This document shows, in pieces, positions 43,549 through 52,027 of a stretch of 64,000 bases of DNA. Numbering within the stretch: position 1 is the stretch's first letter; the number at the start of each line of letters is the position of its first letter. A program made the position numbers and the translations under genes. The stretch covers positions 71,443-135,442 of the forward strand of contig JAFXRZ010000012.1 of the NCBI GenBank assembly GCA_017536105.1, written 5' to 3'. The notes beneath the pieces were generated by a model. That model made no database searches, had not been told where the DNA came from, and saw nothing but the letters and a program-made list of their open reading frames with translations. The DNA is from Ruminococcus sp. (GTDB taxonomy: Bacteria; Bacillota_A; Clostridia; Oscillospirales; Ruminococcaceae).

Positions 43549-44217
43549 TTATTTACTGAAGCCTACGCTTTCATAGATCACCGAGTATTCATAGTAGGTG
43601 ACGTCGATCTCGGAGCTGTATAGAGCGGCATCGCTGTATCCGCCGTATTCCGATCCGTCGATGAGACGCCAACTCCTCGAAAGATAGGTCTTGTTCGAGG
43701 GAGTGGGTTCGCCGTCTTTGAGCTCGCTGTATTTTTCCTTCGGGATAACGAGAACGATACTGTCAGAGGAGCCTTCTTCGTCGAACACCAGCAGGCATTT
43801 GCCGTCCTGCATACACGTCACATAGCTGCTTACGGTGACTTCCGTGGGGTGTTTCAGCTCGGAGCTTATCTTTATAACTGCGCTTGCCGGAACGAATATC
43901 CCGTAAAGGACTATCAGCCCTGCGGCTATGGTGAATACCAGCTGAAAGATCGAGCTTTCGCGCCCTTTCCAGGTCTTTATCACCAGAAAGATAAATACCG
44001 CCAAAGCCACCAGAGAAAAGGCCAGCGTTGCGATGTTTATGCTCTTAAAGCCTTCCACCGTAGCTTTTCCGCCGAGGAGATCGGCTTTGTCCAGCGCATC
44101 TTTCCTCAGCCAGCGAGCGATCAGATAAGTGAGGGCGAAGCCTGCAAAGAATGCAGCCCATTTTCTTTCTTCAAATCTCGTTTCCCGTATCTTATCGAGG
44201 TCAAAAAATCCGTCCAT
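43549..44217 (-). CDS. Three-span membrane protein, unknown
   Basis: 222 residues. Three spans (WAAFFAGFALTYLIARWL; INIATLAFSLVALAVFIFLV; IFQLVFTIAAGLIVLYGIFV) and a C-terminal outer domain of about 100 residues with SSYVTCMQDGKCLLVFDEEG (two Cys, possibly disulphide). It is 9 bp behind galM and 57 bp before the phosphorylase, so co-expressed with cellobiose catabolism, but no transport or enzyme motif is visible. Confidence 0.65.
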   Translation of the reverse strand: MDGFFDLDKIRETRFEERKWAAFFAGFALTYLIARWLRKDALDKADLLGGKATVEGFKSINIATLAFSLVALAVFIFLVIKTWKGRESSIFQLVFTIAAGLIVLYGIFVPASAVIKISSELKHPTEVTVSSYVTCMQDGKCLLVFDEEGSSDSIVLVIPKEKYSELKDGEPTPSNKTYLSRSWRLIDGSEYGGYSDAALYSSEIDVTYYEYSVIYESVGFSK

Positions 44218-44226
44218 GCCGCTTGG

Positions 44227-45246
44227 TTATCCGATCGTGAAAAATCTCTGCCAGCACTGGTAGCTCTCGCCTTTTTTGAGCTCCTGATATCCGCTGACAT
44301 CGCCCTTGAGCTTAAGGTTTGCCGAGTTTATCATGGCTGTCATGGGCTCGGGGCAGAAGAATCCGGCTGTGCCGCGGCAGTTCCAGACGTTCCAGAACCT
44401 GTATTCCTTGGATACCTCGTTGCACACCCGCTTGCCTGTGATCTTGTCGGTGACTACGGCCCCGTAGAAGGGCTTGCCGTCAAGGTCGGTGGTCTCGGCG
44501 GTGTACATCTCGTTGTTTATAGTGTGGAGAACGGGATGCATGGAGCCGTTGGGATAGCGCTTGTCTCTGCTTGTGAGAGGCAGGAGCTGCTCCGTTGGCA
44601 GGCATCTTTCGTTGAGCTCGCATCTCTCGCCCACAGCTATCCTGAGCCTCATGCCCTTCTGCTTGCCTCCGGGAGTTATCGGAGCGCTGAGGCAGGTGTG
44701 GGTGCATACCGAGACAGGCAGCCGCTTGTCCGAAAGATTGTCGAGGATAACGGTCTGCTTCAGACCTTCCTCCTCCGAGAGCTCATATTTATATGTGAGC
44801 TTGAAATCAAGAGGGAAGTACTCATACATCTTGTCGGTCTTGTCGAAGGTGTATGAGGTCACGCACACGGCTTTGTCACCCTGAACTTCTGCAAGCTCCA
44901 GCTTGTGCTCTCTGTCGTGTACCCAGCCGTGGATGAAATTATTGAGCTTGGGCTCGTTTATCGGCAGGTGATAGGTAGCGTCACTGGTCTTTAGGGTACC
45001 GCCGTCAAAGCGGTTCGGGAGATAAAGCGTAGGCAGACCCCAGAGGACTCTTGCCTTGTTGATCTCTTTCAATGTTGCCTTTTCCGACCAGCGGAACACT
45101 TCAATGTTGTTTTCGGTATCGAAAAGCCTGAGAACGCAGCTGCCGATAGCCGGTGCCACAATGGCAAAATAACGCCCTGCGGTAAGCTTAACACAGTCAA
45201 CGCCCTTGCACTTGAACGCGGTCTCTGCCGAAAGTTCCATATCCAT
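44227..45246 (-). CDS. Aldose 1-epimerase-like (mutarotase)
   Basis: 339 residues of the galactose-mutarotase-like fold. It runs ELSAETAFKCKGVDCVKLTA, GRYFAIVAPAIGSCVLRL, GLPTLYLPNRFDGGTL, NFIHGWVHDREHKLELAEVQ and VCTHTCLSAPIT, with the catalytic HGW and a distal Glu expected. It would interconvert anomers of the sugar released by the co-transcribed cellobiose phosphorylase; glucose-6-phosphate epimerase-like members exist too. AAAGGAG precedes ATG 45246. Confidence 0.85.
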   Translation of the reverse strand: MDMELSAETAFKCKGVDCVKLTAGRYFAIVAPAIGSCVLRLFDTENNIEVFRWSEKATLKEINKARVLWGLPTLYLPNRFDGGTLKTSDATYHLPINEPKLNNFIHGWVHDREHKLELAEVQGDKAVCVTSYTFDKTDKMYEYFPLDFKLTYKYELSEEEGLKQTVILDNLSDKRLPVSVCTHTCLSAPITPGGKQKGMRLRIAVGERCELNERCLPTEQLLPLTSRDKRYPNGSMHPVLHTINNEMYTAETTDLDGKPFYGAVVTDKITGKRVCNEVSKEYRFWNVWNCRGTAGFFCPEPMTAMINSANLKLKGDVSGYQELKKGESYQCWQRFFTIG

Positions 45247-45303
45247 CTGTCTCCTTTGCCGTACCTGCGCCGTTTCCGGCAGCTTAAACGTTTATATACA
45301 ACA

Positions 45304-45332
45304 ATTATACCATATTTGCTTTGGATTGTCCA
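45304..45332 (-). promoter_or_regulatory. sigma-A promoter for galM-phosphorylase operon
   Basis: Minus strand TGGACA (45332-45327), 17 bp, TATAAT (45309-45304), 58 bp before galM. Confidence 0.85.
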
Positions 45333-45383
45333 GTATTTTTTAACTTTTTTTATAAAAAGATTTTAACATTATTTATAAGAAGA

Positions 45384-45421
45384 AAAAGCCCCGATGCAGA
45401 GCTTTTTTCTCCGCAAAGGGG
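45384..45421 (-). terminator. terminator after birA
   Basis: Minus strand CCCC-TGC-GAG / CTC-GCA-GGGG interrupted stem, then TTTTTC. Confidence 0.78.
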
Positions 45422-45427
45422 TGTATT

Positions 45428-46402
45428 TCATTGCTTTCTTATGCTTATCTCTCCGCTGAGGACGGTCTTTTTTTCGCCGTTTTCGGTCCGGACCAGCAGC
45501 CGGCAGCTGTCGTCAACGTCCTCGAGAACGCAGCTGTAGGAGCTCTCTCCGCTGATGACCCTGATCTTCTCGCCTTTCCACATCAGCCTGCTGCGGTAGC
45601 TTTCGAGGAAGCTCCTGCTTTCGAGCTCGCGGTAGTATCTCATCAGCCTTCTCAGCACATCTCCGGCAAGCCTGTTCCGCAGATCGCCCTCGGCCGAATC
45701 GAAAACAGCCGCTGCAACCTCCCGGAGCTCTTCGGGGAAACCGCCCTTCGGCTCGCAGGCGTTTATCCCGATGCCCACTATCGCATATTCGAGACCGCCG
45801 TTCTCAAGTGAGACAGAAGCCTCGGTCAGGATCCCGCAGATCTTCCTGTCTCCGATATAAACGTCGTTCACCCATTTGATGCCGCATTTTTTGCCGGAGG
45901 CTGCTTCAACCGCCTCTGCCACAGCGGCTGCGGCTGCGGTGGTTATGAGAGTTGCCTGCTCTGCCGGAAGGTCTGTCCTCAGCAGCAGGCTCATGTAAAG
46001 CCCTGTGTCCTCCGGGGAATAAAAGCTCCTGCCGAGCCGTCCCTTGCCTGCCGTCTGAGCCCCGGCGATGATCGCCGTTCCCTCGCAGGCTCCCGAGACA
46101 GCAGCCTCACGAAGCCTTGTATTGGTTGAATCCACGGACTTGAAGACCTCGGGAAAGACAGTATCTTTCGCCTCTCCCAGATATTTTTTTATCCCGGCTG
46201 CGGTGAGCATATCGCTTTTTTCTTCGAGCCTGTAGCCCCGGTTCGTGACAGCCGAGATAGCATAGCCTTCCTTTTGCAAAGCTCTCACGGCTTTCCAGAC
46301 AGCACCTCTCGTGCAGCCAAGCTCCTTTGCCAGCTCTTCTCCCGAGACGAATCCTCCCCGGTTTTCCGCAAGGAGTGCGGCAAGCCTTTCCCGGGTGTTC
46401 AT
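45428..46402 (-). CDS. birA: Biotin-protein ligase / biotin operon repressor
   Basis: 324 residues. An N-terminal winged helix (GFVSGEELAKELGCTRGAVW, KAVRALQKEGYAISAVTNRG) is followed by the ligase with SVDSTNTRLREAA, TAGKGRLGRSFYSP, LYMSLLLRT, KWVNDVYIGDRKICGILTEA and GIGINACEP. Activates biotin to biotinyl-AMP and modifies carboxylases; the HTH makes it a class II, repressor-type BirA. The start overlaps the stop of the DUF4261 gene by 4 bp. Confidence 0.96.
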   Translation of the reverse strand: MNTRERLAALLAENRGGFVSGEELAKELGCTRGAVWKAVRALQKEGYAISAVTNRGYRLEEKSDMLTAAGIKKYLGEAKDTVFPEVFKSVDSTNTRLREAAVSGACEGTAIIAGAQTAGKGRLGRSFYSPEDTGLYMSLLLRTDLPAEQATLITTAAAAAVAEAVEAASGKKCGIKWVNDVYIGDRKICGILTEASVSLENGGLEYAIVGIGINACEPKGGFPEELREVAAAVFDSAEGDLRNRLAGDVLRRLMRYYRELESRSFLESYRSRLMWKGEKIRVISGESSYSCVLEDVDDSCRLLVRTENGEKKTVLSGEISIRKQ

Positions 46403-47196
46403 TGCAGGTTCTTGAAGCCTATCTTAAGGCTCTCTCCGTCAATGCTGACGGCATCGGAAAGCGCTATTGGCAGCTTTTCGTCATCGGAGAAGCCAATAGT
46501 CTCGCCGTCCTTGAGCTCCACATCTTCGCTGATGACATACTCGGCGATAGAAACGAGAAAACCGAAAAGCTCCGCAGGCTGAGCGCTTGTCCCGACGACC
46601 TCGATCTCTTCCTTGCCGAAACGCCTGAGTCCGCAGGTGAAGCCGTTGAGCACGCTGCCCTTTTCTCCCTGGGTGATATACATTCCCGCATGGACCAGCA
46701 GGGGAGTGGGCAGATCACCGTCCTTGAGCATCTCCGCTATCTTTATATAGTAATCTTTCTCATATACCGTCGGGTTCTGGTAGAAGCCGATAGCGTTCTT
46801 GAGCTTCATCGCCGAGCTTGCGATCTTCACAAGGAGCAGAGCCTGTTCGAGAGGCTGGCCTCTGTCCATGACCGCCGTCAGCAGGTGAGCCTTGTGTTTT
46901 GAGACTTCCTTTTCTCCCTCTCCCCATAGAACATTGTTCTTTGCGCAGCTCTCAGCTTCGCCGTTTGGAACGGGGTTCGGCATCAGCGAGCAGGCAGCCA
47001 TAAGATCGCCGCAGCGGAAAACCACGGCTCCGTCCTTGGGATCCTCCTTGAACTCTATCTGCCAGTCCTCTTTGAGGTAGTGGCGGAACCTCGGCCAGTC
47101 GAAGTTGGCGTCGGTGAAAAGCGCAAAGCCAAGTGAGGCGGTGCCCTTTTTTTCGTTGGTGTTGTCAACTGCATTTTCGTTGATGTTTTCGCTCAT
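46399..47196 (-). CDS. DUF4261 protein
   Basis: 265 residues from ATG 47196 (AAAGGAA upstream). Family marks: FALFTDANFDWPRFRHYLKE, GDLMAACSLMPNPVPNGEAE, HLLTAVMDRGQPLEQALLLV, NAIGFYQNPTVYEKDYYIKI, TQGEKGSVLNGFTCGLRRFG and a C-terminal beta segment. The function of the family is unknown; cytosolic. Coupled to birA by a 4-bp overlap. Confidence 0.82.
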   Translation of the reverse strand: MSENINENAVDNTNEKKGTASLGFALFTDANFDWPRFRHYLKEDWQIEFKEDPKDGAVVFRCGDLMAACSLMPNPVPNGEAESCAKNNVLWGEGEKEVSKHKAHLLTAVMDRGQPLEQALLLVKIASSAMKLKNAIGFYQNPTVYEKDYYIKIAEMLKDGDLPTPLLVHAGMYITQGEKGSVLNGFTCGLRRFGKEEIEVVGTSAQPAELFGFLVSIAEYVISEDVELKDGETIGFSDDEKLPIALSDAVSIDGESLKIGFKNLQ

Positions 47197-47257
47197 TTTA
47201 TTCTTTCCTTTCAGTAAGAGATACTTTGTACAGACAAACAAACGGGCGAATGTTTAA

Positions 47258-47293
47258 GGCAACACCGCATTTGAGATGTGCGGTGTTGCCTTT
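47258..47293. terminator. hairpin between PRTase and DUF4261 genes
   Basis: AAGGCAACACCGCA / TGCGGTGTTGCCTT perfect stem with an 8-nt loop and only TT/TTTT beyond. It can serve the minus-strand PRTase gene; it also shares GGCAACACCGCA with 63881-63892. Confidence 0.75.
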
Positions 47294-47309
47294 TGTCCGC
47301 CCTTGATCG

Positions 47310-47939
47310 TCAGATCTTTGAATAGCCGAAGCTGTTTATCAGCGCATCTACCTTTCTGCCGTCAGCGCACATCGGGCAGGTGGTGGAGCTGTAGCTGTCG
47401 TATTTAGGCAGGTCCTCGGAATAGAAGATCGCGTGTACGGGGATGTTGTGGGATTCCTTTATAGCCGAGAAGATAGCGCCTATGGCTGCAAGATGACCGT
47501 TGTAATATTTCAGGCAGTCAACTGCACGGACGATGCTCTTGCCCGTGGAAGCTGAGGAGATCAGCAGGAGCACCTGCTTGCCCCAGATCTGCTTCTGGGT
47601 GTTGTCCCGGAAGATCATCTGGTTGTTCATGTTGAGCTCGGGAGTTACCACAGCGATGTCAGCGCCTCTGTTTATGCCCTGCTCGGACAGGCTCTCCGCA
47701 AGGAAAGCTCCCAGCATCTCTGTTCCCTCAAGGCAGATTATCGTGTCGATATGGGTCGAGGTGTAGGTGCCTGCAAGCTCCTTTGCAGCTTCGTTTGCCA
47801 TCTTGTGGCTGGTCTTTATCGAGGTCATGTCAACGTAGTAATTGACATGGGAGTGGTTGGTGGCGAAATGTCCGGGAATGATGCCGATCTTGATGCGGTT
47901 GTTCCTGGTGTTGGTTATAGTCTGTATCCTGTTTTCCAT
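47310..47939 (-). CDS. Phosphoribosyltransferase-like protein
   Basis: 209 residues resembling the orotate PRTase fold. The segment VLLLISSASTGKSIVRAVDC lies where the PRPP loop (DDVxTTG) should be but lacks both acidic residues; TIICLEGTEMLGAFLAESL is the fold's earlier core. A C-terminal TTCPMCADGRKVD pair (CPMC) suggests a zinc site. It may bind a nucleotide or regulate, not catalyse. GGAGG before ATG 47939. Confidence 0.68.
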   Translation of the reverse strand: MENRIQTITNTRNNRIKIGIIPGHFATNHSHVNYYVDMTSIKTSHKMANEAAKELAGTYTSTHIDTIICLEGTEMLGAFLAESLSEQGINRGADIAVVTPELNMNNQMIFRDNTQKQIWGKQVLLLISSASTGKSIVRAVDCLKYYNGHLAAIGAIFSAIKESHNIPVHAIFYSEDLPKYDSYSSTTCPMCADGRKVDALINSFGYSKI

Positions 47940-47974
47940 ATAGATACCTCCGTGAAATAATAATCTACCTTAAC

Positions 47975-48003
47975 ATTATATCACAGAACTGTTCATATTT
48001 CAA
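47975..48003 (-). promoter_or_regulatory. sigma-A promoter for PRTase-like gene
   Basis: Minus strand TTGAAA (48003-47998), 17 bp, TATAAT (47980-47975), 36 bp before the start. Confidence 0.86.
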
Positions 48004-48056
48004 GCACCGCCCTGCCAAAAACATACACCTATTTTTGTATATTTTGCTAAACCGTG

Positions 48057-48488
48057 TCAGAGCTGACCGGATATCTTGTCCATGAATTCCTGCATCTTGC
48101 TCTCAAAATATCCTGCCGGGATGAGAGCTATGCCCACCTCGTCGCTGAGGACCATGAGCCTGTCTCCGCCTTTGAAGGAGAACTGATCTCTTGCCGCCTT
48201 TGGAATGACTATCTGCCCTCTGTCTCCGATAGTGACAGTCCCCCAGATGTTCTTTCCGGTGGGCGCCGGAGGTATTATCCCGATGCCGTCGGCGGTCTCG
48301 GTCTTCATCAGGCCGTCGATAGTCACCCCATAGACCTGCGCCAGCAGCGAAGCCTTTTCGATGTCGGGGATGGTGGAGCCGTTTTCCCATTTTGCATAAG
48401 CCTGCCTGGAAATACCGATCTTTTCGGCTATCTGCTCCTGTGAGTAGCCGCTGAGTTTTCTCAGCATTATAAGATTGTCTTTCAGCAT
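48057..48488 (-). CDS. Xre-type HTH fused to AbrB/MazE-like domain
   Basis: 143 residues. Residues 1-65 are a Cro/CI helix-turn-helix (NLIMLRKLSGYSQEQIAEKI, GISRQAYAKWENGSTIPDIE). Residues about 80-130 form a swapped-hairpin AbrB-type domain (WGTVTIGDRGQIVIPKAARD, QFSFKGGDRLMVLSDEVGIA). Two different DNA-binding folds in one protein. Last gene of the ABC transporter operon, a natural place for its regulator; operator candidates lie around 49902-49970. Confidence 0.85.
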   Translation of the reverse strand: MLKDNLIMLRKLSGYSQEQIAEKIGISRQAYAKWENGSTIPDIEKASLLAQVYGVTIDGLMKTETADGIGIIPPAPTGKNIWGTVTIGDRGQIVIPKAARDQFSFKGGDRLMVLSDEVGIALIPAGYFESKMQEFMDKISGQL

Positions 48489-48500
48489 ATCTCCACCCCT

Positions 48501-49154
48501 TTATAAGTCTATCATTTCAAATCTCTTGCACGAAAGCTTGTATGCCCAAAGCGTCAGCAGGATATATGAGATCGTCCCGCAAAGCAGCAGCGATACCTGC
48601 AAAACTATATGGTCGAAGCCGAAAGCGTTCACAGCCTCAAGCCCCGGGATGTGGTGCAGGGATTCAGCAATACCGATCAGCAGAAAGCAGACGATTATGT
48701 GAGTTACGAAGGGCTTTCCGAGCTTGTAGCCCGTCTTGAAAAATCCTCCGATAAAGATAAGATTGAACAAACCGAAGAGAAGAAATGCCATGCCGAGGAA
48801 GAACAGGTTTGCGTTCATCAAAGCGTTCTCGCGGTAAGCCTTGGCTTCGGAAAGCACCGTCATGCGGACAAGGGTCAGAGAGGACATAACTGCCATGCCG
48901 CACAGCTCGATAAATACCGAAAACTGGAATTTGCCCTTTACCACATCGTGCTTAGCAACGGGGAGCAGAGCGAAATAAACGATGTCATTCGCCTCTCTGG
49001 CGCTCTGGAAGCTCTGGAAGATGCCCATGGAGATGAAGAACGCTCCGCAGAGAACGGGATACCCCGGCAGCATCGCCATAACTCCGAAAGCGATGAACAG
49101 ATAGGACAGTATCGATGCGCTGAGCTTCAGCTCTTTTTTCAGCAGTGCGTTCAT
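48501..49154 (-). CDS. ABC-2 type transporter permease
   Basis: 217 residues with six membrane spans (LSASILSYLFIAFGVMAMLP and GAFFISMGIFQSFQSAREAN mark the N-terminal half; VTHIIVCFLLIGIAESLHHI and LQVSLLLCGTISYILLTLWA the C-terminal). Positioned 4 bp overlapping the ATPase stop. Together they form a simple exporter; the substrate is not evident. It is followed after 12 bp by the HTH-AbrB gene. Confidence 0.82.
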   Translation of the reverse strand: MNALLKKELKLSASILSYLFIAFGVMAMLPGYPVLCGAFFISMGIFQSFQSAREANDIVYFALLPVAKHDVVKGKFQFSVFIELCGMAVMSSLTLVRMTVLSEAKAYRENALMNANLFFLGMAFLLFGLFNLIFIGGFFKTGYKLGKPFVTHIIVCFLLIGIAESLHHIPGLEAVNAFGFDHIVLQVSLLLCGTISYILLTLWAYKLSCKRFEMIDL

Positions 49155-49870
49155 GACCTCGCCTCCCTCTCCAGCCTCAGGAATATCTCTTCAAGAGTCT
49201 CGCCGGGCTCTCCGAGATCGCGGATAAGATCCGTTTTCGGGCAGCTTGCCTTGATCTCTCCGCGGCTGATGTAAATAATGTTATCGGCGCAGCGTTCAAG
49301 GTCGGAGGTGATGTGCGTCGAAAAAAGTATGGTCGATCCGTGGTCTTTCAGCGTCGTGAAAACCTCCAGCAGCTCGTCCCTGGAAAAGGGGTCGAGTCCG
49401 CTCGTGGGCTCGTCAAGGATAAGAACCTCGGCCTTGTGGGAAAGAGCGAGCAGCAGGTTGAATTTCACCTTCATGCCCTCGGAAAGCTCCAAGGGCTTTT
49501 TGTTTTCGTCAAGGCAGAACAGGGACATATATTTCCTGTAAGACTCCTCGTCCCAGCTGCGGTAAAAGCTCTTGGTAACCTCGGCGATCTGCCGGATAGT
49601 CTTTCTCGGATACCAGCTGACAGTGCCGGTGGAATAGCCGATGCGCTGTTTGATCTCGGATTCGCTGCCGGAAAGGGGCAGACCGAAATAGCTAATCTCT
49701 CCGCTGTCCGTGTGGATGAGATTCAGCATGGACTTTATAGTGGTGGTCTTGCCTGCACCGTTGCGGCCGATGAAGCCGGTGATCTTTCCGCTCTCGAGCG
49801 AGAAAGAAACATCGTTCAGCCGAAATTCGGGGTAAGTCTTGCAAACGTTTTTCAACTCAACAATATTCAT
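49151..49870 (-). CDS. ABC transporter ATP-binding protein
   Basis: 239 residues from ATG 49870 (CAGGAGG upstream). Walker A GRNGAGKTTTIKSML, Q-loop YSTGTVSWYPRKTIR, signature LSEGMKVKFNLLLALS (LSEGM in place of LSGGQ), Walker B VLILDEPTSGLDP and H-loop STHITSDLERC. The LSEGM signature and size are typical of the YtrB/CcmA-like antibiotic-efflux class with GntR or Xre regulators. Pairs with the permease. Confidence 0.92.
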   Translation of the reverse strand: MNIVELKNVCKTYPEFRLNDVSFSLESGKITGFIGRNGAGKTTTIKSMLNLIHTDSGEISYFGLPLSGSESEIKQRIGYSTGTVSWYPRKTIRQIAEVTKSFYRSWDEESYRKYMSLFCLDENKKPLELSEGMKVKFNLLLALSHKAEVLILDEPTSGLDPFSRDELLEVFTTLKDHGSTILFSTHITSDLERCADNIIYISRGEIKASCPKTDLIRDLGEPGETLEEIFLRLEREARS

Positions 49871-49901
49871 AGCTGCCTCCTGTGGTGTGATTTCTGTGAA
49901 T

Positions 49902-49930
49902 ATGGTAACATACGGTTGCGTAAAAGTCAA
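49902..49930 (-). promoter_or_regulatory. promoter with overlapping inverted repeat, ABC operon
   Basis: Minus strand TTGACT (49930-49925), 17 bp, TACCAT (49907-49902). GGTTG-9nt-CAACC overlaps the -35 and spacer, and a second GGTTGCGT direct copy lies at about 49962. Candidate operator for the operon's HTH-AbrB protein. Confidence 0.68.
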
Positions 49931-50215
49931 CCAACCAAAGATAACACGCAATGCCTGTTTTGGTTGCGTTTTTCGTAAATTTCACAGTTCGTGCTGCGAT
50001 ATTGCGGGGCCGATGGAAACTTGTACCGCCTCTTTGTGCAGAATGACGAAGTGATCCTGCCGTTCGACAGGCCGAAAAAGTATGTCTCTTTTTGCAACTG
50101 TGCGAAAAATTACCCGATTGAAAAATCCGGGTGCGGTTTTTCGGGAGTTTTGGCCGTGAAGTTTTTCTTGGATCTGTGTCGGATAAGGTCAGAAGGGAGT
50201 TTTTTTGTACTTGAT

Positions 50216-50296
50216 CTGTTACAAATTGTTGAAATTCGTAACAAAACAGTTACAACTGTCCAAAACATTACACGCAAATGATTACTGACGAGTTAC
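50216..50296. other. cluster of GTTAC/GTAAC motifs
   Basis: TGTTAC, CGTAAC, CAGTTACAACTG (palindromic, 50249-50260), ATTAC and AGTTAC within 80 bp, upstream of the murA promoter. The remainder of the 49931-50515 gap, AT-rich, holds no gene I can support. Confidence 0.35.
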
Positions 50297-50354
50297 GATT
50301 TTCGTTCAAAACGGAGAAAATTTTGTTTGGAGCGCAAAATTACATTATTTACTA

Positions 50355-50383
50355 TTGATTTTTTAGTGCATTTGTGTTAAAAT
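50355..50383 (+). promoter_or_regulatory. sigma-A promoter for murA
   Basis: TTGATT (50355-50360), 17 bp, TAAAAT (50378-50383), 133 bp before the TTG start. Confidence 0.78.
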
Positions 50384-50515
50384 ATTATTGTCTTTTGAAG
50401 CGAATTATGTCGCAGAGCGTAAAATGCCCTGCGATGCCTATATATTTTATTACTCTGCACGGCGTAAATGCGTGCTTTGCGGCTGAGACCGCAACTCACA
50501 AGGAGAGTGTTCACT

Positions 50516-51802
50516 TTGGAAAAGTTTGTAATAAAAGGCGGCAGACCGCTCAGCGGCGAGGTGACTATCAGCGGAGCTAAGAACGCTGCTGTTGCCATTG
50601 TTGCTGCCACTATTCTCTGCGACGAGCCCTGCGTGCTCGAGAATGTCCCCGAGATAAGCGATATCACCATCTGCATGAAGATACTTTCAAGCATGGGCGC
50701 TGTCGTTAAGCTGGTGGATAAGAATACCGTATATTTCGATACAAGAGGGATAACCAAGCCTGAGGTGCCTTATGAGCTTGCACGCTCTATGAGAGCTTCG
50801 ACCTATTTTCTCGGAACTCTGCTCGGCAGATTCCATAATGCCTATGTCGCAATGCCCGGCGGCTGCGACCTCGGCGACAGGCCGATAGATCAGCACCTGA
50901 AGGCTTTTGCTTCGCTCGGTGCCGAAAACGATATCGAGAACGGACAGGTCCATGTCTGGGCTGACGACCTTATCGGCGCTCAGATCTATTTCGACTTCAA
51001 TACCGTCGGCGGTACGATAAACGCTATCATGGCTGCCTGCAAGAGCAAGGGCCTTACGGTTATCGAGAATGCCGCTAAGGAACCCCATATCGTTGACCTT
51101 GCAAACTTCCTCAACTCCATGGGAGCTGATATAAGAGGCGCAGGTACCGACGTCATCAAGATCAGAGGCGTCAATTACCTCAAGGGCATAACCTACGGCA
51201 TCATCCCCGACCAGATCGAGGCCGGCACTTATATGGTAGCCGCTGCTGCAACGAAGGGCGACGTTATCATCAAGAACGTTATCCCCAAGCACCTCGAATC
51301 TATAACAGCCAAGCTGAGAAAAGTGGGCGTTACCGTTATAGAAGAGGACGAGAGCGTCGAAGTCAAGGTCGACGGACCGCTCCAGAAGACCTCGCTGAAG
51401 ACCATGCCGCATCCCGGATTCCCCACGGATATGCAGCCTCAGTTCTCCACGATGCTGACGCTGGCAGAGGGAACGAGCATCGTCACCGACGACATTTTCG
51501 ACAACCGCTTCAAATATGTTTCGGAGCTCAGAAGAATGGGCGCTGACATTTCCGTTGACGGCACTGTTGCAGTAATACAGGGCAAGGGCTGGCTCAAGGG
51601 AGCGCCTGTTGTAGCCACCGACCTCCGTGCAGGAGCTGCGCTGATAATCGCAGGACTTGCGGCAGAGGGAACGACGGAAGTTGAGAACATACATTTCATC
51701 GAGAGAGGATACGAGGAGATAGACAAGAAGCTCCGCGGACTCGGTGCAGACATCAAGAGGGTAGTGATCCCCGACCCGATAAGAATGGCGAAGATAGGAT
51801 AA
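50516..51802 (+). CDS. murA: UDP-N-acetylglucosamine 1-carboxyvinyltransferase
   Basis: First committed step of peptidoglycan synthesis, transferring enolpyruvate from PEP to UDP-GlcNAc. 428 residues from TTG 50516, eight bases behind AAGGAGAG; the 16-residue longer frame is not conserved. Hallmarks: MEKFVIKGGRPLSGEVTISG, ELARSMRASTYFLGTLLGRF, PGGCDLGDRPIDQHL with catalytic Cys117, PDQIEAGTYMVAAA and PHPGFPTDMQPQ. The Cys is present, so the fosfomycin-sensitive form. Has its own promoter and terminator. Confidence 0.97.
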   Translation: MEKFVIKGGRPLSGEVTISGAKNAAVAIVAATILCDEPCVLENVPEISDITICMKILSSMGAVVKLVDKNTVYFDTRGITKPEVPYELARSMRASTYFLGTLLGRFHNAYVAMPGGCDLGDRPIDQHLKAFASLGAENDIENGQVHVWADDLIGAQIYFDFNTVGGTINAIMAACKSKGLTVIENAAKEPHIVDLANFLNSMGADIRGAGTDVIKIRGVNYLKGITYGIIPDQIEAGTYMVAAAATKGDVIIKNVIPKHLESITAKLRKVGVTVIEEDESVEVKVDGPLQKTSLKTMPHPGFPTDMQPQFSTMLTLAEGTSIVTDDIFDNRFKYVSELRRMGADISVDGTVAVIQGKGWLKGAPVVATDLRAGAALIIAGLAAEGTTEVENIHFIERGYEEIDKKLRGLGADIKRVVIPDPIRMAKIG

Positions 51803-51810
51803 AAATGACG

Positions 51811-51845
51811 AAAGGCATTGCGCTAAAGCGATGCCTTTTTTATAT
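51811..51845 (+). terminator. terminator after murA
   Basis: AAAGGCAT..GC-taaa-GC..ATGCCTTTTTT, nine bases past the stop. Confidence 0.9.
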
Positions 51846-51937
51846 GCGAACGCGCTGCGCGGTCTCCTTGATAGCGGGCTGTCAAATAAGCCTTGCCGAG
51901 CGCTCGGTCGAAACATCGGCGGGCGAGCAAAAAGGGG

Positions 51938-51966
51938 TTGCAAATGACAGATGTGTGTGTTATAAT
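51938..51966 (+). promoter_or_regulatory. sigma-A promoter for phosphorelay operon
   Basis: TTGCAA (51938-51943), 17 bp, TATAAT (51961-51966), 62 bp before the kinase gene. Confidence 0.85.
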
Positions 51967-52027
51967 ATAAGGTACGGTCGTTTGTGGCTGTGGCATACCG
52001 AAAAGCCGGGGAAGGAGTGAACGGACA

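Noticed and set aside
41062..43623. Long open frame (853 codons) on the plus strand opposite the cellobiose phosphorylase
   Set aside because: Antisense shadow of a GC-biased gene; no ribosome site, no recognisable domain, and the opposite strand carries clear GH94 motifs.
50687..51943. 418-codon frame opposite murA
   Set aside because: Composition-driven shadow of murA; it has no start signal or domain.
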